Below are positions 20,601 through 29,215 of a stretch of DNA of 64,000 nt, piece after piece. How positions within the stretch are numbered: position 1 is the first letter of the stretch; each line of letters begins with the position of its first letter. The DNA lies in assembly GCA_905221615.1 (NCBI GenBank), contig CAJNDT010000933.1:48372-112371 (forward strand), written 5' to 3'. The notes beneath the pieces were generated by a model. That model was given only the letters and a program-made list of their open reading frames with translations, made no database searches and was not told where the DNA came from. The DNA is from Symbiodinium sp. CCMP2592. Its lineage: Eukaryota; Sar; Dinophyceae; Suessiales; Symbiodiniaceae. The translations under genes and the position numbers were made by a program.

Positions 20601-23600
20601 AACGCAAGTATCTCTTGCTCTTGGTCATGCAGATCTTTTGCTAACCCCGGTGGGGACGTTGATTTCCGCCGAAAAGGTTTCTCCTATTGTGCCTATGGGA
20701 GTGTTAGCAGCAGAACTGGGCTGCAAGGTTAGTTGGGAAGGTGAAGTGTGTAAGGTGTGGCACCCAAAGAGAGGGCGTCTTCCTATTGTCATGGTAAACC
20801 GATGCCCAGAACTTTGCTCCCAGATCACAGAGGAGCTGATAGTAGAGATTGAGGAGAAACGGGCTTTGGTGTTGCATCGCGCTCTGCGTTTGAAGGCCAT
20901 GAGTTGTGGAGCGGTTGATTCCAGTCAGGACAGTCATGCTCCAGTAGAAGACATGTTGCAGTGGCTGCGGAAGCTTAGTCCGGACGGTCCTGAAGGGATC
21001 CTGGCGCGGGTACCTCCAGCCTGGAAGGGCAATCTTTCCGGGGATGATGTCCCCTTCAATCGAAGGGTGCGTCGAGCGGTAAGCAGGGCAGATAGGGTAA
21101 TCATCCATTTGTTCTCCGGAAAGACTAAAGCTCGTGACTTTGGCAACGTACCTAGCTCTGTGTACATCCTCTCCATTGATCTGGAACATGGTGCTGACAT
21201 CTTGGTAGATGGGACGTATCAGTACTTACTAGACCTGTGTGCTTCAGGAAAGGTCATAGCAGTAGTGGGAGGTCCTCCTTGTGCCACGTTGTCTATCTTG
21301 AGAGAGAGAGGCGAGCAAGATGGCGGTCCCAAAGTGTTGCGAGACCGAACTGGTGTAGGACGTTTTGGAACGCAAACGCGATCTCTGAGTCGAGGGGAGA
21401 GGAGGCTTGTTGACGATCATACTGTCATGATCTTTCGCATGTTTCTTCTGCATCATGTAGCCCATGAGGCCTCCGAAGAAGGCGTCTTATTCGTCCTTGA
21501 AAACCCCATGGATCCTCAGGAGTATCTTCAGGATGAAAAGGAACATGTTAGCTTGTGGGATTGGCCTGAGGTTCGCTACTTGGAGGGTGAAAAGGGAATG
21601 TTTCGGGCTTCGTTCTCGCAAAAGCTTTTCGGTCACCCGGTGGTCAAGCCTACGACGCTGTTGATCAATGATTGGGGTCTTTATTTGGAGTTGCATGGCA
21701 AGCACTGTTCTTCTGGAGCCGTGCCGGTGGAACAGCATCCAGACTTGCAAGACCGGCTGCAGCTGTCCAGAACATGGGCGAAGTGGGCTCCAGGCCTCAC
21801 TCAGGCCATAGGGCGAGCCATAGCTAAGTGGATTGTTACTCCGGCTTTGGAGCGTCAGCGGGTTATGCAAACTGAACAAGCCTACATACGGAGTTTGTCA
21901 AAAAATGACCTTGCTTTTGTGGAACACTGTGAACGAGATCATCTTGGCTATAGGAGAGATTGCAAAACATGCTTGGCATCTAGCATACGATCCCATAATC
22001 ACTTGCGTCAGCGCTATCAACATCGGAACGCTTTCTCTCTCAACATTGATCTGATAGGCCCTCTCACCGAAGGGGAAGATCAGCTTGGAAGGGCGCGACA
22101 CTTGTTGGTTGGGGTTCTAGGTGTTCCGTTGTTTAAAAATGGTAAGCCCCAACCCTGTAGTAGCCCAGATGTTGAGGATCACCCTATTCCCGCTCAGTGG
22201 GAAGATGATGACGTGGCAGGCCCTTTCCCGGAAGATCATAAAGACTTGTTCAAAGAGGGCCCTGAGCCTTCAGCTGAGGAGGATGAGACTTCTGGTTTGG
22301 ATTCGGCTTGGGAGGATAGGGCTAAGCAGTGGAACGACCGCTGGAAAGCCATCATAAGTGAACTCACTGAGCCAGTTGAAGTGGTTCCTTTGATCTTTGT
22401 TGAGCCTATTGCTAGCAAGAGGGCTGCGACTACTTTGCGTGGTCTTCAACGCATATACACAAGGATTCGTCTATTGAACTACACAGTGCGTAGGATCCAT
22501 TCCGATTCTGGTAGGGAGTTTGCTAATGCGTTGTTGGAGAAGTGGGCTCTTTCTAGGGATATCGCTTTGACGGCCAGCATTCCGTCGGATCCGCGCAGCA
22601 ATGGTCGAGTTGAAGGGGTCGTAGGCCGATGTAAGGCAGGGATTAGAGGGCTTCTCGTTCAGAGTGGGTTGCCGCATAAGTGTTGGCCTCATCTGGCCAG
22701 GCAGTGGGGAGAGCAAAAGCTCAGATGGGCTTTGGGCAAATTGGGTGCAGAAACTCCGAAACGAGACTTGGTTCCTGCAGGTACCTTAGTTACAGTCAAG
22801 AAGCGCGAATGGAGCCGTAAAACCCCATGGAGTAGTAAAACTGTGCAAGGTACTGCAGTCGCCCCGTCCATTCGAGTCCCCAATGCCACTGTTATCAGGA
22901 TTCAGGACGATGACGATGTTCGTTTGTATGTGGCTCCTGTAGTTTACACACATGTGAAAGAACCTGTCAGATTTGTGGGCACCGCTCAGTCCGCAGATCT
23001 CCTTGACGACCTTCCCGCACCATCTCGTAGGGTATTTGGAAAAGTTCCAGGTGTTCTTGTTCCTGGGCGTGGCAGTGCGCCACGGGGGGAGTCAGCGTCA
23101 GCGAATGCTCCTGATGCAGGGGATAGTGCTCATGATTCAGCGTCCGCGAATGCTCATGATGCTGCTGGTGATGGTGTTCATGATGGTGATGGTGGTGCGA
23201 AAGGAAGCCGATTGGATGATGTTGAAAGGACCGGAGAAGCTGAGGAAGCTCCCGAAGATGACGGTCACGGGGTTGGTCTTGTTTCAGGGCTTGGATTGTC
23301 TAGAGTAGGGGTATTGTCGGGGTCGCATACGTCTCACAATAGTGGGTTGAACGTCGCTTTGAGCGAAGCGGAGTCGGCTGCATTGCTGGCGTTGGAGGTT
23401 TGGTCTCCCGAACAAATCGAAAGGTATGCTGCTCATTTACTCTCGCTCGATGGTCCTCCACAGCGTAGAGAAATTGAGAATGTGCTGCAACGCGCTTTGC
23501 AGGACTTTAGGGCTAAATCACGGGCAGTTGACTTGAATGCCAAAGCTAGTGGTGCCAAGGGTTGGACTCTTGGTTTCTATGTCTACGGCAATAAGGTTGG

Positions 23601-26600
23601 TTTGACTTCGCGTACTCGGCAAATGCCGAACGTAGTCAAGCTGTTGAACAAGTATTTAAAGTCGCTCATATCCTCGGAGGATGCTCCGGCCACTTGGGCA
23701 GCGTTGAGGGTCACTTTGGACATGCAGGCCAGCCCTCACTGCGATAGGAATATGAAGGGTTCTAGGAATTGGCTGGTTCCCATAAGTCGGTTCGGCCGAG
23801 GTCGATTGTGGCTTGCTGAGGACCAAGTTCAGGGTTTCGATGACAATTCTCAGGATGTTGTGGAGTGGAATGGCCAACGTGGACGTTTCCTCTGTGGGGA
23901 TGAGTGTACAAAAGGGGTTTGGTTTGATTCGAGTAGACCACACGCGGTAGAGCAGGCTGATGGCGGTCGCATTGTGATAGTTGCGTATACACCTCGACGT
24001 CTTTGCAAGGGTCAGCCGCAGGATCTGGCCGAGCTTGAGGAGTTGGGTTTCAGCTTGCCGAAACATGTTGGGTCGTCTCAATCGTTGTCTGCTGTCAGAG
24101 CTCAGTTCGGTAGAGGTCCTGAGTACTTTGATATCAGTACGGACTCGGAGGATGATCCAGTTCCGGGGGAGTGGACCGACACAGGAGAGCCGAAGCACTT
24201 GGAAGAGCGTGTTGGTCGCATGGTGCAGTTGGAGCGTGAAGAACGTAAGGCGCTTGTTGAAGAGTTGGACCGTGGCTTGACTTGCGTAACGCCTGGTTTG
24301 CTTGCGGAGTTTGGTGAAGACTTGACTTTGATGAAGTTGCTTCAAGAGCATGATGCTTGTGAGCGTGAGGTTGAGCTTGGTTGTTCGTCGCTTGCTTTGC
24401 ATCGCTTGAAGTCGGTTGAGCGTGAGCTTGAAGAGTTGTGGTGTGAAGCAGAGAAAACCGGACTTCCACAGGTGAGGGCAGTGAGAGTTGACTCCGAGCC
24501 TCTTGGTCCGACGACTTCAGCCGTGCCCGAGGAACCATTGGATGACGGTCAGTTTCGTGACTTGCGGGATGGCTCAGTCCCGGGGGAGTTGTCGCAGGTG
24601 GTGCATCCCAATTTCGGTTTAGACACTCCCGAGCTGGTAGGCAAGGGTGCTCAGCCGACCCCAGGTGCTCTTCTGCAGACTAGGATAGTTCCTCAGGCAG
24701 AGGTTTGGCAAAACATTGAGGATTGGCGACAACCTCTCACGGACGAGGTGGTTGCACTCAAAAATGCTCATCGAGCAGTTTGGGCCATTGGGCCTGAAGA
24801 GCTTAAAAGGCTTGAGCAACTGGCGGTTGTTTCGGTGATTCCTGCGAAAGGGGTTTATACTCAAAAGCCGATAACCAATCGGTTGAGGGCTCGTATTGTG
24901 GGATGTGGGAATTTCTTGGAGAATGACGCTCCTGTTGAAGACGCGGCTAAGGGCATGTGTCGGTCGCAGGAGTTGTATGCAGGTGGGGTTGATGGTGTTA
25001 GCGTGCGACTTCAGACTGGTGTTGCTGCGATAAATGGCTGGGGTAACGCAAGCCTTGACATTAAGACGGCCTTCCTTGGAGCGCCGCTTTACCAGAATAA
25101 TCAAGGACAGGCGTTGCTTACTCCCAGCGACTTGGAATCCGGCAATCTTGACTTCGAACTGTTGGTGAAGAAGTTGCGTGCTGTCCAAGGGGATAAGGTA
25201 AAGATCGTAGTGGTTTCCCCCCCTAAAATCCTTGTAAGGCTTGGTCTAATTGAAGAATCCGAAAAATGGCTGGTGGTTAAAGCTCTGTACGGATTGGCGG
25301 AGGCACCGCGCAGATGGAGTGCTCATCGTGATCTTCTACTTCGTCAGTTGTGTTGGGAAGATGGTGGACGTCGCTTTTCTCTGGTTCAGTGCGAGGCGGA
25401 TGCCAATCTTTGGCGAGTGGTCAGTGTGCAGCAGCCTGAGAGCACTCAGGACGTGGATGCATCCTCTCATAAGCCGGTTCCTGGAACTTCCACCCCTAAT
25501 CCCCAGCAGGAAGATGAGGGTCCCAAACTTCACGGCCTTCTCGGCGTATATGTCGACGACATGCTTATCACCGCTGATGGCGCTACCACAGACAATTTGA
25601 TCAGAGAATTGCGGGCCATATGGTCCACTTCGGAGCCGGAGGTTGCTGAGGTCGGAAGGCCGATCCGTTTCTGCGGTTTCAACCTTCATCGGTTGACGGG
25701 GGGTGGGTATCTTCTTAATCAAGAGGATTATGTTCAGGATTTGCTTCAGAGGTTTTCGGACGTAGAGGGCACGTCGGACGTGCCGTGTCTCAAGGAAGAG
25801 GAGCCCGAGCCAGAGTCCCCCGATCCTAGACAGTTGAAAAGAGCACAGGCTCTTACAGGAGCCCTTCAATGGATCACCACCAGATCTAGGCCTGATATCT
25901 GTTTCGCCGTGAACAAAACCGCCCAATTGATGTCGAGGTTTCCCTCCTATGCGACTAGGTATGCGGAAAACATCATAAAGTATCTTAGGACCACTCCTAA
26001 GTTGGGTTTGGTGTTCAGACCCTTGGATGATCAAACGCGCTTTGGGAAGTGCGAGGAACTGACGGCACCGCGTTCGTCTGGGCTACTTGAGGTCTTTGCT
26101 GATGCTTCTTTTGGGCCGAACTCTTCAAAGTCGCAGACTGGGATTATAGCTGTCTTTTGTGGATCCGTCATTGCATGGTCTAGCCACAGACAGTCTACTA
26201 CGGCCCAGAGCAGCGCTGAAGCTGAGATGTACAGTAGCATGGATGGGGTTCTTATGATCGAAGTTTTGGAAAGTCTTGCCGAGGAAATTTCCACGGCGAC
26301 GTTGCGAAAGTTGTTATATAGTGACAGTATGGGCTGCGTGAGTCTTTTCAGTGCTCCAGCAGGAGCATGGAGAACTAGACATCTTAGACTGAAGGCGAAA
26401 TCCGGCCGTGAGAAGCTGGAAAATCAGGCTTTTGAGATGCGTCATCTGGCAGGAAGATTTATGCTTGCTGACATTGCAACAAAATCATTGCAGGGCCCAC
26501 GGCACCGCGAACTTCTAAATCTTCTGGAAATGAAAGATCCTGAAAGCTTTGCTGCACCCCTGGAGGTTCGTAAGCTGCGTGGTGAAGGCTTGCTTTGTCA

Positions 26601-27549
26601 GTCAAATTCCTCGTGTAGGCCACATAGAGCCATGGGCGTGAAGATGTTGGTGTCTTCGGTGTTGCTTGCGACAGTGGCGGCTAAGCTTATCATCACCGTT
26701 GAAGACAATAGTGATGAAGATCAATTGGCCAAAATCCTGCTGGCAGTGAGCATGTTGCTTGCTACTGTGGCGGGCTACCTGCTGCGAAAGTGGTGTGCTG
26801 AGAGGCGTGTTGAAGGGTCCGAGGATCCATCAGAGGTGAGGTCCTTGAGAGTCTCCGCGCTGAGGGAGTCAGAAGATGATCAATGGTCAGTGGTTTCAAA
26901 CGCTGCTGGCGGTCAAGACGAGCTAGAAGAAGTAGAATTCCCTAGAGAGTTTCAGAGTAGGACCCTTGGCCCTAACCTCACCCGTAGGCGTACCCTAACA
27001 CCCACGGCGGAGGTAGGAGGTGGAACTCAAGCGGTGACTGAGCACTCTGGCTTGCGAGAACCGTTAGCTCACGGACACTCTGGCTTGCGAGAACCGTTAG
27101 CTCCCGAGCACTCTGGCTTGCGAGAACCGTTAGCTCCCGAGCACTCTGGCTTGCGAGAACCGTTAGCTCCCGGACACTCTGGCTTGCGAGAACCGCTAGC
27201 TCCCGGACACTCTGGCTTGCGAGAACCGCTAGCTCCCGAAGAAAAGAAGAAAGACAAGTGGATTATCGACCGTAAGCGATCGGTACTCATACGCCTTCAC
27301 AGCTCTTCGAGGCTGTACTTGCTGGATCCGAGGAAGCTGAAGCTTCCAGATGAGTGCCAAGTCTCCCAGCTTTCAGGACGTAGGTGCTCCTTCGTCGAGT
27401 ATGTGGATGGCTCTGATCCTAAGAGTGAGATCCTCAATGATGACTTTGTCAGCGCTGGATCCAAGAAGCTAGCCAAGAGCTGGGTAGGAAGAACCGAGTT
27501 TGAGATCCGCAAAGCGGCGAGCTCCAGCAGCTCCCGCCTCGATGCTTGA
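17644..27549 (+). CDS. Copia-2 GAG-POL polyprotein with C5-MTase-like and 2OG-oxygenase-like domains
   Basis: Polyprotein of about 3,301 aa from the first ATG (17,644); the frame is open back to a GTG in the LTR. Domains: Gly/Pro-rich GAG; CCCH zinc finger C-x8-C-x5-C-x3-H (779-799) and CCHC knuckle CFNCGALDHRADAC (809-822); protease-like VDGGAT, Asp965; C5-cytosine-MTase-like domain (1150-1397) with HLFSG (motif I), GGPPC (motif IV, Cys1213) and VLENP (motif VI-like); H2C2 zinc site (1427-1443); integrase Asp1469, Asp1621 and Glu1657, with exactly 35 residues between the last two; 2OG-oxygenase-like domain His2032-x-Asp2034, His2100, Arg2109; RT with YVDD (2638); RNase H (2818-2945). A C-terminal extension carries two hydrophobic helices (about 3000-3016 and 3030-3050) and six 11-aa repeats HSGLREPLAPE (3134-3199). 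All landmark residues of both modification domains are kept, so activity is plausible. Confidence 0.93.
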   Translation: MDLQGRRRRGTDGSAAVGEFLALPDGESAVVRPNQQVDSGAAGGEESAGIVGTGEGVGAAVNPFWSERMQNEAQLRAMRPQGLAEAEQTTSAADSGSTELRVDQATGSERPNRTGDDGGAQPVGNSQDGLPAASASGDDGGEATGTASGSMDQGRSVPPSERLGMRSGERLVVERMKELLEDLFEQNRLLVDSQRVLQDRLDRVENDAMQSATSGGDREAPDGEVPAAWDSVREFVEGDWNPRESAYLGRFVPPRERGSLDFQAGVEEGIRRATEAMRASEDSRVDDRRPPSPPPPPPPRDEPPTTPNGTRVPSGTPPRTPTPVFGSPNLALEEQVNYRALGVEARGRNPLARSAEWANAVNQEAVEGDFWSSRGLGGTVGSSQVVGSIGSSGLFGTFEPVLETAGTHPTWHPSVGLFASSGAGNSNFGGANLGSGGGGSGIGSFGSGSGGRSAFTPGDRTWWKLPSLPDPGTEDACIVVSDWLTQIQPIMSDLSEQSGAWWKRVMEVAQSAYLRWQQAGPLEKSLIVCETPPDLIDPRLSRLEARALGMIMESLPRRIKDELVVTKALTSTNAVFRILLAFQPGGLGERQKLISNLQEPGVATSARHCSDQLRRWHRWLSRSQDLGVNPPDPAILLAGLDRLSQGIITANPQVGFRCNISRTQHQLDFNPTVTSIMAYARLLQAEMETLALSGVDPDTEETPKLTKKQRAAALRKEQSGTPSEKAAGKGGTSDAGQAGGDSAQASSTAPGKGGQGGGKPNSDGNNGGGGKGGGQKGPCRFYSNKGGCKMGRACWSYHDFGKAASESRCFNCGALDHRADACTRPKERRAGKGEEATPRGESGSAGSGSGTANAGGKGNAGNPKGDQKGAQVRQVTAGDVSGSSAGTAGEGPQVAKATETSSQELIAEATKLLKGFRIAAARVVDSEDNGGIEGSGRGSWDGSEGPFYVTKVVKDPPKGSRGLVDGGATNSLRTARSVEELQGCVKTQVSLALGHADLLLTPVGTLISAEKVSPIVPMGVLAAELGCKVSWEGEVCKVWHPKRGRLPIVMVNRCPELCSQITEELIVEIEEKRALVLHRALRLKAMSCGAVDSSQDSHAPVEDMLQWLRKLSPDGPEGILARVPPAWKGNLSGDDVPFNRRVRRAVSRADRVIIHLFSGKTKARDFGNVPSSVYILSIDLEHGADILVDGTYQYLLDLCASGKVIAVVGGPPCATLSILRERGEQDGGPKVLRDRTGVGRFGTQTRSLSRGERRLVDDHTVMIFRMFLLHHVAHEASEEGVLFVLENPMDPQEYLQDEKEHVSLWDWPEVRYLEGEKGMFRASFSQKLFGHPVVKPTTLLINDWGLYLELHGKHCSSGAVPVEQHPDLQDRLQLSRTWAKWAPGLTQAIGRAIAKWIVTPALERQRVMQTEQAYIRSLSKNDLAFVEHCERDHLGYRRDCKTCLASSIRSHNHLRQRYQHRNAFSLNIDLIGPLTEGEDQLGRARHLLVGVLGVPLFKNGKPQPCSSPDVEDHPIPAQWEDDDVAGPFPEDHKDLFKEGPEPSAEEDETSGLDSAWEDRAKQWNDRWKAIISELTEPVEVVPLIFVEPIASKRAATTLRGLQRIYTRIRLLNYTVRRIHSDSGREFANALLEKWALSRDIALTASIPSDPRSNGRVEGVVGRCKAGIRGLLVQSGLPHKCWPHLARQWGEQKLRWALGKLGAETPKRDLVPAGTLVTVKKREWSRKTPWSSKTVQGTAVAPSIRVPNATVIRIQDDDDVRLYVAPVVYTHVKEPVRFVGTAQSADLLDDLPAPSRRVFGKVPGVLVPGRGSAPRGESASANAPDAGDSAHDSASANAHDAAGDGVHDGDGGAKGSRLDDVERTGEAEEAPEDDGHGVGLVSGLGLSRVGVLSGSHTSHNSGLNVALSEAESAALLALEVWSPEQIERYAAHLLSLDGPPQRREIENVLQRALQDFRAKSRAVDLNAKASGAKGWTLGFYVYGNKVGLTSRTRQMPNVVKLLNKYLKSLISSEDAPATWAALRVTLDMQASPHCDRNMKGSRNWLVPISRFGRGRLWLAEDQVQGFDDNSQDVVEWNGQRGRFLCGDECTKGVWFDSSRPHAVEQADGGRIVIVAYTPRRLCKGQPQDLAELEELGFSLPKHVGSSQSLSAVRAQFGRGPEYFDISTDSEDDPVPGEWTDTGEPKHLEERVGRMVQLEREERKALVEELDRGLTCVTPGLLAEFGEDLTLMKLLQEHDACEREVELGCSSLALHRLKSVERELEELWCEAEKTGLPQVRAVRVDSEPLGPTTSAVPEEPLDDGQFRDLRDGSVPGELSQVVHPNFGLDTPELVGKGAQPTPGALLQTRIVPQAEVWQNIEDWRQPLTDEVVALKNAHRAVWAIGPEELKRLEQLAVVSVIPAKGVYTQKPITNRLRARIVGCGNFLENDAPVEDAAKGMCRSQELYAGGVDGVSVRLQTGVAAINGWGNASLDIKTAFLGAPLYQNNQGQALLTPSDLESGNLDFELLVKKLRAVQGDKVKIVVVSPPKILVRLGLIEESEKWLVVKALYGLAEAPRRWSAHRDLLLRQLCWEDGGRRFSLVQCEADANLWRVVSVQQPESTQDVDASSHKPVPGTSTPNPQQEDEGPKLHGLLGVYVDDMLITADGATTDNLIRELRAIWSTSEPEVAEVGRPIRFCGFNLHRLTGGGYLLNQEDYVQDLLQRFSDVEGTSDVPCLKEEEPEPESPDPRQLKRAQALTGALQWITTRSRPDICFAVNKTAQLMSRFPSYATRYAENIIKYLRTTPKLGLVFRPLDDQTRFGKCEELTAPRSSGLLEVFADASFGPNSSKSQTGIIAVFCGSVIAWSSHRQSTTAQSSAEAEMYSSMDGVLMIEVLESLAEEISTATLRKLLYSDSMGCVSLFSAPAGAWRTRHLRLKAKSGREKLENQAFEMRHLAGRFMLADIATKSLQGPRHRELLNLLEMKDPESFAAPLEVRKLRGEGLLCQSNSSCRPHRAMGVKMLVSSVLLATVAAKLIITVEDNSDEDQLAKILLAVSMLLATVAGYLLRKWCAERRVEGSEDPSEVRSLRVSALRESEDDQWSVVSNAAGGQDELEEVEFPREFQSRTLGPNLTRRRTLTPTAEVGGGTQAVTEHSGLREPLAHGHSGLREPLAPEHSGLREPLAPEHSGLREPLAPGHSGLREPLAPGHSGLREPLAPEEKKKDKWIIDRKRSVLIRLHSSSRLYLLDPRKLKLPDECQVSQLSGRRCSFVEYVDGSDPKSEILNDDFVSAGSKKLAKSWVGRTEFEIRKAASSSSSRLDA
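27043..27240 (+). repeat. Six 33-bp coding repeats in the copia-2 C-terminus
   Basis: Six tandem 33-bp copies encode HSGLREPLA plus a variable pair (HG, PE or PG). They lie between the membrane helices and the final basic domain and stay in frame. Confidence 0.92.
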
Positions 27550-27760
27550 ATCAAGTTCAAGTATTGGAGAGCTGTAGGTTGAAGATGTAGCTATGCCCTT
27601 ATGGAGTCAACGTAGAGTGTTTCCAGTACGGGCATTGATGATCAAGAAGCCTTGAGCCTGGACAACCTGTCCAAAAATTTTCTGCAGCACATCGGTGCTG
27701 AAGGCTTTCGAGCCTCTTTTGAGCTGCTTCAAAGAAGCGTGAGAGAAATGAGCATCGCTC

Positions 27761-27771
27761 ATTTGGGGGAG
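27761..27771 (+). other. Copia-2 polypurine tract
   Basis: TTTGGGGGAG lies directly before the 3' LTR, where plus-strand priming is expected. Between the stop (27,549) and here are about 210 bp of 3' untranslated sequence with no further frame. Confidence 0.6.
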
Positions 27772-27874
27772 TGCGTGAGCAGAGAGACTCACCATTCCAA
27801 CGAGGGATTCAATACCGAGGCTTTTTTAGCATCAAGTGAAAAGAGCGCCCAAACCTCCGTGCACTCCGCTCGGA
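27772..27874 (+). repeat. Copia-2 3' LTR (103 bp)
   Basis: Exact copy by eye of 17,502-17,604, followed by the CCCTA target duplication. Confidence 0.92.
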
Positions 27875-29215
27875 CCCTAAACCCTAGGCGCCGGGACCGG
27901 CACCGGTTTGCATGGTTTCGCAAAGTAACAAGAAATACCATTGCATGTATCAAAAGGCAATTGAATACAACTAACAATTGACGTAAATTGCTGAAGCTGT
28001 TTGGTGTTCGGGCTTTGGCTTTGGCGAGAAAAAGAGGTCGCCTTCTCCCACTCAGGCCCCCACCCCCACAAACTGACAAATCAAATTAGCTTGAAAATGT
28101 CAGTTTGAATAGCTTCGGACACAGGAGCTATGATGATGATTGACACAGGAGTAAAATTTTGTGACACAAGAGCTAGGTTTTGTGACACAGGAGCTATTGT
28201 TTTACACACAGGGCTATGTTTTGTGACACAGGAGCTTATTTTGTGACACAGGAGCTATGTTTTGTGACACAGGAGCTATATTTTGTGACACAGGGCTATG
28301 TTTTGTGACACAGGAGCTTATTTTGTGACACGGACAGAGCCCTCACGTCACAAAATCGCAGGCCAAGCCGGGGTCAGGAGGTCATAGGCGCTATGTTTTG
28401 TGACACAGGAGCTATGTTTTGTGACACAGGGGCTATGTTTTGTGACACAGGGCTATGTTTTGTGACACAGGGCTATGTTTTGTGACACAGGAGCTTATCT
28501 TGTGACACGGACGGACTCCTCACGTCACAAAATCGCTGGCCAAGCCGGGGTCAGGAGGTCGTAAAAGCCATATTTTGTGACACAGGAGATATGTTTTGTG
28601 AACAGGAGCTATGTTTTGTGACACAGGGCTATGTTTTGTGACATAGGAGCTTATTTTGTGACACGGACGGGCTCCTCACGTCACAAAATATCGCACGCCG
28701 GGCCGGGGTCAGGAGGTCATAGGAGCTATGTTTTGTCACACAAGAGCTATATTTTGTGACACAGGGCTATGTTTTGTGACACAGGAGCTTATTTTGTGAC
28801 ACGGACGGACTCCTCACGTCACAAAATCGCAGGCCAAGCCGGGGTCAGGAGGTCATAGGAGCTATATTTTGTGAGACAGGAGATATGTTTTGTGACACAG
28901 GGCTATGTTTTGTGACACAGGAGCTTATTTTGTGACACGGACGGACCCCTCACGTCACAAAATATCGCACGCCAGGCCGGGGTCAGGAGGTCATAGGAGC
29001 TATGTTTTGTGACACGGACGGACTCCTCCCGTCACAAAATCGCAGGCCGGGGTCTGGAGGTTGCCGGTCGGCCCGGCTCGGCGGGAGCAGTTTGCAAAGC
29101 TTGCCTGTGTCAGAATCCGCATGCTTCGTTTTGATATGTGCTTTGTTTACACGGCGGGGCGTCCGCCATCACAAAAAGCATGCTTCCAGCATGGCCAAAC
29201 CCAAGAACGGGGCGA
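27875..29215. repeat. Foldback left arm, inner part with GTGACAC repeats
   Basis: It resumes the left arm after copia-2. About 250 bp of unique sequence mirrors 29,880-30,130. From about 28,125 to 29,050 there is a tandem repeat of roughly 20 bp (TTTTGTGACACAGGAGCTA). This is punctuated every 170-230 bp by a hairpin word in which TTTTGTGACACGG is followed by CACGTCACAAAA. The palindrome centre follows at 29,050-29,215. No gene is seen; the mirror-image frames of 86 aa at 29,002-29,429 arise from the palindrome. Confidence 0.85.

Larger units (their letters stand above)
17502..27874 (+). mobile_element. Copia-2: complete Ty1/copia LTR retrotransposon
   Basis: The element has 103-bp LTRs, identical by eye, at 17,502-17,604 and 27,772-27,874. 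Target duplications are CCCTA at 17,497-17,501 and 27,875-27,879. The undisturbed mirror arm (about 30,125-30,150) shows the empty site, confirming insertion after the foldback formed. A copia-type internal-tRNA primer site follows the 5' LTR and a G-rich purine run precedes the 3' LTR. The intact polyprotein frame of about 9.9 kb suggests a young copy. Confidence 0.95.

Noticed and set aside
25336..26034. 232-codon minus-strand frame inside copia-2
   Set aside because: It lies antisense to the RT/RNase H coding region, whose plus-strand motifs are unmistakable.
28125..29050. CRISPR-like regularly spaced repeats
   Set aside because: The repeats are contiguous tandem copies, mirrored across a palindrome and without unique spacers, in a eukaryotic context with no cas genes.
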